NCBI RefSeq assembly: GCF_000331025.1
Contig: NC_020055.1
Location: forward strand, 594,370 to 658,369
Source of the DNA: Maridesulfovibrio hydrothermalis AM13 = DSM 14728
Lineage (GTDB): Bacteria > Desulfobacterota > Desulfovibrionia > Desulfovibrionales > Desulfovibrionaceae
Reading direction: 5' to 3'
Length of the DNA: 64,000 nucleotides
Within the stretch, counting starts at the first letter, position 1. The number at the start of each line of letters is the position of its first letter. The notes under the pieces are model-generated. The model saw only the letters and a program-made list of their open reading frames with translations. It was not told the origin of the DNA and ran no database searches. Position numbers and translations under genes: made by a program. Positions 18,154-24,331 of this stretch are shown one piece after another.

Positions 18154-18330
18154 TTATTGGGGAGGAGAGTCTGTTGTTTTAGGTGCAAAAGCTGGTTGCA
18201 TCATTTGGTTCATACTATCTTGATTGTCACGTACACGCATGGCACTGCATCTGCAATATGGGCACATAGTTTCGTGTATCAGTTCATACCAATGTCCAGA
18301 CCAACCACAATTTAAACATTTGTAAGCCAT
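18154..18330 (-). CDS. Small zinc-ribbon protein
   Basis: The 58-residue protein (from the preferred start) shows CLNCGWSGHWYEL, then ETMCPYCRCSAM, giving two CXXC knuckles about 20 residues apart, the signature of a zinc ribbon. The tail is Gln/Pro-rich. The ATG at 18328-18330 is chosen because aaaggagg precedes it; a longer reading would start inside that site. It follows the hsp20 gene on the same strand with a small hairpin between, so the two may be expressed together under stress. I know of no defined function for this protein. Confidence 0.75.
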   Translation of the reverse strand: MAYKCLNCGWSGHWYELIHETMCPYCRCSAMRVRDNQDSMNQMMQPAFAPKTTDSPPQ

Positions 18331-18354
18331 AAGTCCTCCTTTGAGCATGAGATT

Positions 18355-18378
18355 AGACCCCAGCTGTAACCGGGGTCT
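18355..18378 (-). other. Intergenic hairpin between hsp20 and the zinc-ribbon gene
   Basis: agacccc (18355-18361) pairs perfectly with ggggtct (18372-18378). On the - strand the following bases are only weakly T-rich. This could act as a partial terminator or as an RNA processing and stability element that sets the ratio of the two products. Confidence 0.45.
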
Positions 18379-18400
18379 TATAACAGGATTAAGGGGATTA

Positions 18401-18967
18401 TTAAGAAGTAGAACTTTCGATTGCGATTTTTCTTAAATTGTTTTCAACAGCTTTTGTTCTGGGCATAATTACTCGCAGTACGCCCTTATTTAATTTAGCA
18501 GTTATCTTTTCTTTGTCAGCATCCTCAGGTACGTTCAGGACTCTTTTAAATGATCCATATGAACGCTCAACTCTGTAGTAACCTTTTTCTTCCGTTTTTT
18601 CTTCGTGTTTCATCTCAGCTGAGAGAACCAGAACATCATCCTTAAGCTCAATGGATAAGTCTTTTTCCTCAATGCCGGGAAGCTCAGCTTCAACTACATA
18701 CTCTTTGTCTGTTCCGTACACATCTACCTTGGGCTTAATCGTTGCCTTGCCAAAGTTAGGCTCAGCTTTGTTAAATAGCTGCCTTGGCGACGGCATGCCA
18801 AAGTCTGAGAATATGGAGTCAACCATACGATCAAAGTCCGAGTGAAAACGGTCAATCGGAGAAGCGTATCCTCTTACGCCCTGTTCCGTTTGTTTAATCG
18901 GAAGGGTTCTTTCGTGTTCGCTTTCCTTCTTGAACCAGTTCCAGGGATTTAGCTTGGTAATGCTCAT
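18401..18967 (-). CDS. Hsp20-family small heat-shock protein (alpha-crystallin domain)
   Basis: From the ATG at 18965-18967 the protein is 188 residues. It has an N-terminal arm with RFHSDFDRMVDSIFSDFG, then an alpha-crystallin domain (about residues 80-175): KVDVYGTDKEYVVEAELPG, IELKDDVLVLSAEM, and a C-terminal KLNKGVLRVIMPR that carries the conserved GVL motif. Small heat-shock proteins bind unfolding clients as oligomeric holdases in the cytoplasm. An aaggagg Shine-Dalgarno fixes this start; a longer in-frame ATG 13 codons upstream lies before it. It is flanked on both sides by copies of one IS3 element. A sigma70-like promoter is visible upstream; I see no convincing heat-shock sigma32 site. 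Confidence 0.9.
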   Translation of the reverse strand: MSITKLNPWNWFKKESEHERTLPIKQTEQGVRGYASPIDRFHSDFDRMVDSIFSDFGMPSPRQLFNKAEPNFGKATIKPKVDVYGTDKEYVVEAELPGIEEKDLSIELKDDVLVLSAEMKHEEKTEEKGYYRVERSYGSFKRVLNVPEDADKEKITAKLNKGVLRVIMPRTKAVENNLRKIAIESSTS

Positions 18968-19010
18968 AGCATCCTCCTTGAAAGTGTTTAAAGTTAGGGT
19001 CAGCAATAAA

Positions 19011-19038
19011 TTAATAAAGCAGAGTTTCGAGCTGTCAA
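19011..19038 (-). promoter_or_regulatory. Putative sigma70-type promoter of hsp20
   Basis: On the - strand there is TTGACA (19033-19038), a 16-base spacer and TATTAA (19011-19016), about 45 bases before the hsp20 start. The match to consensus is good at -35 and moderate at -10. This is sequence inference only. Confidence 0.45.
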
Positions 19039-19148
19039 GAATGCTAAATATTTTTTTTAAAATATTATATCAGAGCGATAAACTGATCCTGCTATAGATT
19101 TGCGGACACACGGTTAAGGTACTATCCTGACATTTACAGGAGAAGCAA

Positions 19149-19454
19149 ATGACCAATCCCAAACGTCGGACTTATGATCCAGAGTTCAACCGCAATGCAG
19201 TTCTTTTGAGTGAAGATCCGTCTCGCACACCTTCCGAAGTCGCTGAGAGTCTCGGTATTTCTCGTGAAATTCTTTATTGATGGCGCCGTAAATTATTACG
19301 AGATGGTGGAGCAGCTTTTTCCGGTCAAGGAAATGAAGTTTTGACCGATGAAAAACGCAAAATTAAAGACCTAGAAAAAAGACTACGTAACGCTGAAACA
19401 GAGCGGGACATCCTAAAAAAAGCATTGGCCATCTTCAGCAGAGCACCGAAATGA
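19149..19454 (+). pseudogene. IS3-family OrfA with in-frame TGA
   Basis: The 102-codon frame runs from MTNPKRRTYDPEFNR through a helix-turn-helix to a leucine-zipper-like EKRKIKDLEKRL and ends AIFSRAPK. Codon 44 is TGA (19278-19280), where the sister fragment at 17870 has CGA for Arg, so this is a single C-to-T change. OrfA supplies terminal-repeat binding and forms the OrfAB fusion by frameshifting; here it is truncated before the zipper. Confidence 0.85.
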
Positions 19455-20332
19455 GATTTCAATTTATAAAAACAAACCGCTCCATTTTTCCGGTGAAGAA
19501 GATGTGCCAAACTTTAGAAGTTTCCAGGAGCGGTTTTTATGGGTGGTTATCAAGGCCAGAAGCAAAAAGTTCTATTGAAAATAAAACCTTGCAGCAGCGT
19601 ATTCGGGAACTCAACTTTGAACACGGCCAAATCGCTGGAAGCCCTATGATTACAGCAGATTTGCAAGCTGAAAAACGATTTAGCAAAGTCAGCCGTACAC
19701 GAGTTGCAAGAAAGATGAAGGCCATGGGGCTTCAATGTAAAACCGTGCGAAAATTTGTGGTTACTACTGACTCCTCTCACAGGGAGCCAGCAGCACCCAA
19801 CGTGTTAAACCGCCAATTTTCCGTATCTAGGCCGAACGCAGTTTGGGCAACGGATATCACATACATAAAAGTGGGTAAAAAATGGTTCTACCTTACGGTT
19901 TTTATAGACTTATTTTCACGGATTGTTGTTGGTTAGGATTTAAGTGATTCACTGAAAAGAAGTTCAGTTATTAGAGCCTTCAAAAAGGCTTTAGTGCGAC
20001 GCAGACCATCCAAAGGGCTAATGATTCATAGTGACCAGGGAGTGCAATATGTCAGTCAGGAACTTAGAAAATTGCTTGAAAAACATGGCTGCATTCAAAG
20101 TATGAGCCGAAGGGATAACTGCTGGGACAATGCGGTTGCTGAATCTTTTTTAAACACCTTAAAAACACAAATGGTCTATCACAGAAGATTTTCAGATAAA
20201 CATGAAGCAGAAATAGCTTTGTTCCAATATATTGAGACTTACTATAATCACAGAAGACGTCACTCCAGCAATGGGTGGCTGTCACCTGCTGAATTTGAAA
20301 TTAACCGTCAGGATGATATTGTTATGGCTTAA
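19451..20332 (+). pseudogene. IS3-family transposase OrfB with in-frame TAG
   Basis: The frame encodes a complete IS3 OrfB apart from one stop. An HTH_21-like N-terminus (VKKMCQTLEVSRSGFYGWL) leads to the DDE core, with Asp in WATDITYI, Asp in MIHSDQGVQY and Glu in DNAVAESFLNTLK, ending YYNHRRRHSSNGWLSPAEFE. TAG at 19934-19936 replaces the Trp codon of the conserved VVGWDLSD segment between the first two catalytic Asp residues. The ATG overlaps the orfA stop by four bases. With orfA also broken, the element depends on a helper in trans. Confidence 0.9.
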
Positions 20333-20362
20333 CTGACTGTCCAGAAAAATGTGGCAGGATCA

Positions 20363-20662
20363 ATTTTCCCCGGTAGAGATAATGGCCCAACAAAAGAAAT
20401 GCGTATCCCCTTCCGCCGTATCTGCGATAATGCAGGTCTCCCCAAAGACTTCCGCCCCATGCATGGACTCCGGCATGTATTCGCATCTACCCTTGCCAGC
20501 TCCGGGAAGGTAGATATGTACACCCTGCAAAATCTTCTTACCCACAAAACGCCAGCCATGGTTCAAAGATATGCCCACCTGCGTGATGATGCCATGCAGC
20601 GGGCAAGCGAGGTTGTCGGGGATATGTATAAGGCAATGCAGATAAAACGTACCTCGACTTGA
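20363..20662 (+). pseudogene. Tyrosine recombinase (phage/ICE integrase), C-terminal remnant
   Basis: Directly after the IS right end the frame encodes the last ~100 residues of a tyrosine recombinase: RPMHGLRHVFASTLA (the HXLRH box), then LLTHKTPAMVQRYAHLRDD, which holds the second catalytic His and the nucleophilic Tyr. The N-terminal arm-binding domain and first Arg are missing because of the IS. Such integrases insert islands and prophages into tRNA genes; tRNA-Leu lies 6 kb away. The -35 box of the hipBA promoter overlaps its stop codon. Confidence 0.85.
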
Positions 20663-20731
20663 CCTATCACAGATTAATGCCTAATATTTTAGTCATAGAC
20701 CGATTTAAAGACTATTCTACTAGGCATTAAT
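20659..20731 (+). promoter_or_regulatory. hipBA promoter with an inverted-repeat operator
   Basis: TTGACC (20659-20664), a 17-base spacer and TAATAT (20682-20687) form a near-ideal sigma70 promoter. The 11-base sequence ATTAATGCCTA (20673-20683) overlaps the spacer and -10. Its perfect inverted partner TAGGCATTAAT lies at 20721-20731, against the hipB ATG. HipB-type proteins repress their own operon through such paired sites. The 37-base gap between half-sites would suit two dimers or a looped complex. The assignment is inferred from position and symmetry. Confidence 0.7.
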
Positions 20732-21040
20732 ATGAAAAATAAATTACCTATAAAACTACGCAGCAGTCTTAAGGGGCTTGGCAAATCCTTGAAAAATGCA
20801 CGGATTCGCCGCCGCCTTAAGATGGTCACAGTTGCCGACCGCGCCGGGGTCAGCAGGGAGACTCTTGCTAAAATTCAGCGCGGTGATCCCGGTGTAAGCA
20901 TGGGCAATTACGCTGCCGTAATCTTCGCTCTCGGCCTCGGCACAGACTGGATGAATCTGGCGGACATAACCGAAGATAAAGTAGGACAGGCTCTCGACGA
21001 GGAACGGTTGCCCAGCCGAGTGCACGAGATATCAAGTTAG
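20732..21040 (+). CDS. hipB: HipB-like antitoxin, XRE-family helix-turn-helix repressor
   Basis: The 102-residue protein has one HTH_3 domain (about residues 15-75), with LGKSLKNARIRRRLKMVTVADRAGVSRETLAKIQRG in the expected helix pattern. It lies 9 bases before hipA on the same strand, the standard antitoxin-toxin order. Its role would be to bind HipA and to repress the operon at the inverted repeat just upstream. Basic N-terminal residues (LPIKLRSSLKGLGKSLKNA) may contribute to DNA contacts. The hipB name follows operon context; the helix-turn-helix alone is not specific. Confidence 0.8.
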   Translation: MKNKLPIKLRSSLKGLGKSLKNARIRRRLKMVTVADRAGVSRETLAKIQRGDPGVSMGNYAAVIFALGLGTDWMNLADITEDKVGQALDEERLPSRVHEISS

Positions 21041-21049
21041 GACAGAATT

Positions 21050-22303
21050 ATGCCAAAAGAAATTTTCGTACATATAGATATTCAGGGCGAAACACACTTC
21101 GTTGGACGCCTATGGATTCATTCCGGTCAGCGCGGCGAGAGCGCATCTTTTGAATATTCCCGCCAATGGCGTCAATCACCCATCAGCTTTTCCCTTGAGC
21201 CAACCTTAAATCTCGGCGAAGGCTCTTTCCACACGCCAGCAGGTAAATCGCTTTTCGGCTCCATCGGAGATTCCGCCCCGGACCGCTGGGGCCGTGTGCT
21301 CATGAAACGGCTAGAGGCCAGAAACGCCAAGGCTGAAAAACGCACCCGCCGCATGCTGCACGACTCCGACTTCCTACTCATGGTTAATGATCTGGCACGA
21401 CAAGGTGCATTGCGTTTTGCAGAACAGGAAGGCGGGCCATTTTTGGCAACGGACGAGGATGCAACAATTCCGCCAATGGTTGAGTTAGATCGGCTTATGG
21501 CTGCATCAAGCCGCATCTTGGAAAACAAAGAACTGGATCAGGATATTCAGGATCTGGTTGCCCCCGGAGCGTCACTCGGTGGAGCACGGCCCAAGGCATC
21601 CATTATAGACACAGACGGCAAGCTGCTGATCGCCAAATTTCCCAGCCCCACCGATGAATGGGATGTTGAATTGTGGGAATACCTCGCCTTCCAGATGGCA
21701 AAAAAGGCCGGAATACCAACACCGGAAGTAATGCTTAAGAAAGTCGGCGGGCAAAACGTACTTCTACTCCACCGCTTTGACCGCAACGAAGGCAAGCGCA
21801 TCCCTTTTCTGTCTGCAATGAGCATGCTCGGTTATTCTGACGGCGAACAGGGAAGCTATCTGGAAATCGGCGAAGCACTGAGCGAATACGGAGCCAGCAC
21901 AACCGAAGATCTCAAAGACCTCTGGCGGAGGATCGTCTTCAACATCATGATTTCAAACGTGGACGATCATCTGCGCAACCACGGCTTCCTATATGCCGGA
22001 TCAGCAGGCTGGAGGCTTTCCCCTCTCTATGATCTGGAACCGACCCCAGAACACGAAAAGCCACGCATCCTGCACACCTTCATCGACCTTGATGACGGCA
22101 CGGCTTCGCTTGATCTCGCTCTATCAGTAGCTGAGGAATTCGGTCTCTCGCCCAAAGAAGCAAAAGCCATTGCCAAAAAGGTCGCACAAGCCACCCAAAG
22201 CTGGGCCAACGATGCCGCACGGCTTGGTGCCAGCAATACTGAAATTGAGATGATGCAATCAGCTTTTGAGCATAAAGATTTGCGGGGTGGATTGAAGGGC
22301 TAA
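21050..22303 (+). CDS. hipA: HipA-family serine/threonine kinase toxin
   Basis: The 417-residue length and motifs fit HipA. An N-terminal Couple_hipA-like subdomain contains FEYSRQWRQSP and FGSIGDSAPDRWG; a glycine-rich GASLGGARPKASI near residue 175 corresponds to the loop that carries the autophosphorylated Ser. Near residue 300, ISNVDDHLRNHGF has the catalytic Asp and metal-binding Asn, and LSPLYDLEP supplies the DFD-like Asp. HipA kinases stop growth by phosphorylating aminoacyl-tRNA synthetases; the target of this one is unknown. All key residues are present, so it is probably active. Its stop overlaps the stop of the convergent fic gene. Confidence 0.88.
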   Translation: MPKEIFVHIDIQGETHFVGRLWIHSGQRGESASFEYSRQWRQSPISFSLEPTLNLGEGSFHTPAGKSLFGSIGDSAPDRWGRVLMKRLEARNAKAEKRTRRMLHDSDFLLMVNDLARQGALRFAEQEGGPFLATDEDATIPPMVELDRLMAASSRILENKELDQDIQDLVAPGASLGGARPKASIIDTDGKLLIAKFPSPTDEWDVELWEYLAFQMAKKAGIPTPEVMLKKVGGQNVLLLHRFDRNEGKRIPFLSAMSMLGYSDGEQGSYLEIGEALSEYGASTTEDLKDLWRRIVFNIMISNVDDHLRNHGFLYAGSAGWRLSPLYDLEPTPEHEKPRILHTFIDLDDGTASLDLALSVAEEFGLSPKEAKAIAKKVAQATQSWANDAARLGASNTEIEMMQSAFEHKDLRGGLKG

Positions 22304-23308
22304 TTGTACACAGCCAGTTGCCCCTTCTCAGTCAACCGATACTTCTGATTCCTACTATTGGGCTTGTCGGGAAGGGTCATTTCCACAAGCCCTTCACCCA
22401 GTGCAGGCTTGAGGTAAAGTTCCCTGAATGACTTGCGGTCTTTAAGGCCCAATGCAGTTTGCAACTCATCACGGCTCATTTCGCCAGAAATAACTTCAAT
22501 CAGTGCTTTAACTTGGGGGGGTAACTTGAGGGCTTACTTGGGGGGTGGCAGATGAAACAGCATCCAAAATCATCCTGAGCATGAACCCGATAAAGGGAGC
22601 CGAGTCCGCTTTATCCGTACTCTGTTGCAGAGCATCGTAATATTCTTCTTGGTGTTCATAGATCAGACTTTCGACCGGGATATCTGCAAACAAAGGATTC
22701 CAGCGGTTCAGAATAAGTGTCTGCCACAAACGGCCCATACGACCGTTGCCGTCTGCGAAAGGATGAATGGATTCAAATTCATAATGGAAAACTGAGCTTG
22801 CAATTAAGGGATGGTCGTCAGTAGCGGCAAGCCACCCAAAAAGATCCTGCATTAAAATAGAAACGCGCTTCGCAGGTGGGGCCATGTGAATTACCCGTTC
22901 ACCTGCAATCACGCCGACACCAGAATGACGATAAACACCAGCCTCATCTATCAGACCGGACATAAGCACGCTATGTGCCTCAAGCAAATCAGCTTCCCGC
23001 TCCACGGACCAACTGCCGAACCGCTCATAAGCCGCAATGGCGTTACGAACTTCCTGAATTTCACGGGGCGGGGCTATTACCCTTTTGCCGTCCAGAATCG
23101 CTGTTATCTGCTCTTCGCTTAGATTGTTACCTTCAATAGCTAGAGAGCCACGAATGGTGCGTACACGATTGATACGCCTTAACCTCAATTCCTTTGAATT
23201 ATCGGTAAGAACGGTTAAACGCCCTACGACCTCGCTTATCTGAGCTATCAGATTTACGATGGGCGGGGTTATTGTGTGGGGTGGGTGGTAGGTGGATTGA
23301 GTCGGCAT
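22300..23308 (-). pseudogene. Fic-domain AMPylase-like protein, frameshifted near its C-terminus
   Basis: The frame from 23308 to 22508 gives a Fic protein. An N-terminal SLAIEGNNL fits the (S/T)XXXE(G/N) self-inhibitory helix (class II Fic), and HPFADGNGRMGR near residue 185 is the full catalytic motif. The open frame ends after PQVSPQVTPPS in a G7 run (22515-22521 on the + strand). With one base fewer it continues through QVKALIEVISGEMSRDELQ and a winged-helix-like tail to a stop at 22300-22302, the normal architecture. The protein is thus either truncated after the Fic core or affected by a homopolymer miscall. Fic enzymes usually transfer AMP to protein hydroxyls. It converges on hipA. 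Confidence 0.8.
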
Positions 23309-23443
23309 AAGATACTTTTAACAGGCTATTAGTTTGTGGACAATACCATTGGTGGTTTGAATTCACTTTGTGCACTTCACACCGATTTTAGGACCACTAG
23401 TTAAGGTGGAATCTGCGTCCATAAACTGATTACAAAAGGACGT

Positions 23444-23728
23444 ATGAAAATGGGTAAAAAGAGACGTAAATTTTCGGACAAATTCAAGGCCAATATTGCT
23501 TTAGAAGCGGTTCGCGGGGTGAAAACCTTGACCGAACTGGCTGCTGAGCATCAGGTTCATCCTAACCAGATTTCTAAGTGGAAAAAGCAACTTCTGGAAA
23601 ATGCATCAGAACTTTTTTCCAATAGAGCATGCTCTTCTGCAAAGTCAGAGGAAGAAGTGACAGCCCCTCTCTACGAAGAAATCGGACGTCTTAAAATGAA
23701 TATCAAATGGCTTGAAAAAAAGCTTTGA
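23444..23728 (+). CDS. IS3-family transposase OrfA
   Basis: The 94-residue protein has the typical OrfA N-terminus KKRRKFSDKFKANIALEAV, a helix-turn-helix segment LAAEHQVHPNQISKWKKQL, and a C-terminal leucine-zipper region ending RLKMNIKWLEKKL. It appears intact. In IS3 elements OrfA binds the ends and, by -1 frameshifting, forms the N-terminus of the active OrfAB transposase. Because the orfB here is deleted, only OrfA's regulatory or DNA-binding activity could remain. Confidence 0.85.
   Translation: MKMGKKRRKFSDKFKANIALEAVRGVKTLTELAAEHQVHPNQISKWKKQLLENASELFSNRACSSAKSEEEVTAPLYEEIGRLKMNIKWLEKKL
23716..23722 (+). promoter_or_regulatory. Programmed -1 ribosomal frameshift heptamer A AAA AAG
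   Basis: The heptamer sits in the X XXY YYZ register relative to orfA, six bases before its TGA. The overlapping orfB is in the -1 frame. This is the standard device by which IS3 elements make OrfAB. Confidence 0.75.
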
Positions 23729-24162
23729 GCTTGCCCGCAGTCAAACGGCGAAATTGGATAAGACCTGAACGGAACTATTCCATCCACCGGCAGTGCAGGC
23801 TGGCAAGCGTTTCTAAATCTGTGATCTACTATAAGCCCGTTCCTGAATCGGGAACGCCTCAAGTCTTCAACACCGATCAAGGAGCACAATTTACCAGTAA
23901 TGATTTTACAGGCAGGCTCCATGAAAAAAAGATAGCCATCAGCATGGATGGTCGCGGTCGTGCTCTTGATAATGTTTTTGTGGAAAGACTTTGGTGGACG
24001 GTGAAATATGAAGATGTTTACCCGAAAGAATACCGTGACGGAGCTTCGCTATATCGAGGTCTTGATCGGTACTTCAGGTATTACAATGAAAAACGAAAGC
24101 ATTCTTCCTTGGACAAAAGGACTCCTGCTGAAGTATTCAGAGGAACGACAGTCTCAAACTGA
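23725..24162 (+). pseudogene. IS3-family OrfB with a 408-base internal deletion
   Basis: The first ~40 residues (ending SVIYYKPVPESG) are joined directly to TPQVFNTDQGAQFTSND and the remainder of the DDE core. Comparison with copy A1, where about 136 residues lie between these points, shows an in-frame deletion whose joint (23850-23854) is the pentamer cggga, present at both original edges. The lost piece contains the HTH_21-like region and the first catalytic Asp, so no transposase activity is possible. The C-terminal half is otherwise nearly identical to copy A1. Confidence 0.85.
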
Positions 24163-24172
24163 AGAGGAGCAC

Positions 24173-24243
24173 CTCCATCGTTCCGTTACACCCTCAGCCC
24201 TTCGGGCTGCCCCTACGGGGACGGGCTACACTCCATGATGGAG
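24173..24243 (+). other. Cloverleaf-like structured segment after IS3 orfB (copy A2)
   Basis: Outer stem ctccatcgt/atgatggag (24173-24181 with 24235-24243) encloses the hairpins agccc-ttc-gggct (24196-24208) and cccc-tac-gggg (24210-24220). Copy A1 has the same three stems with different loop bases. In the outer stem a G:C pair there is T:A here, which supports a conserved fold. Confidence 0.55.
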
Positions 24244-24331
24244 AAAGGGAAAAGACTGGCAGACTTCACCTTAATTCGGCAGGACTATGGTTTGGGAGTG
24301 GGGTAAGGCGTATAACACATAAAATACATCT

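Larger units (their letters stand above)
19084..20362 (+). mobile_element. IS3-family insertion sequence (copy B2), full length but inactive
   Basis: The 1279-base element has clear imperfect terminal inverted repeats, the left beginning TGATCCTGCTATAGATTTGC and the right, read inward, TGATCCTGCCACATTTTTCTG. Both continue to a GTTAAG-like end about 35 bases in. It holds orfA and orfB overlapping at ATGA, the usual IS3 layout. Both genes carry nonsense codons. Three bases on each flank (aac and att) do not match, so no target duplication is seen, which suggests flanking DNA was lost after insertion. Its right end interrupts a tyrosine-recombinase gene. Confidence 0.9.
23370..24312 (+). mobile_element. 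IS3-family element (copy A2), internally deleted
   Basis: This is a second copy of the element found at 193-1118. It carries orfA, an -1 frameshift signal, a shortened orfB and the structured 3' segment. The right end at about 24312 is where identity with copy A1 stops. The left end, about 23370, is inferred from imperfect inverted repeats that include a shared ttaaggtg(g/a)a inner block. A 408-base deletion between two CGGGA repeats removed the first catalytic Asp. Ends are accurate to perhaps ten bases. Confidence 0.75.

Noticed and set aside
19081-20365. Target-site duplication around IS copy B2
   Set aside because: The three bases on each side (aac and att) do not match.
23360-24320. Target-site duplication around IS copy A2
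   Set aside because: No convincing match was found in the flanks; IS ends are uncertain by several bases, so it remains open.
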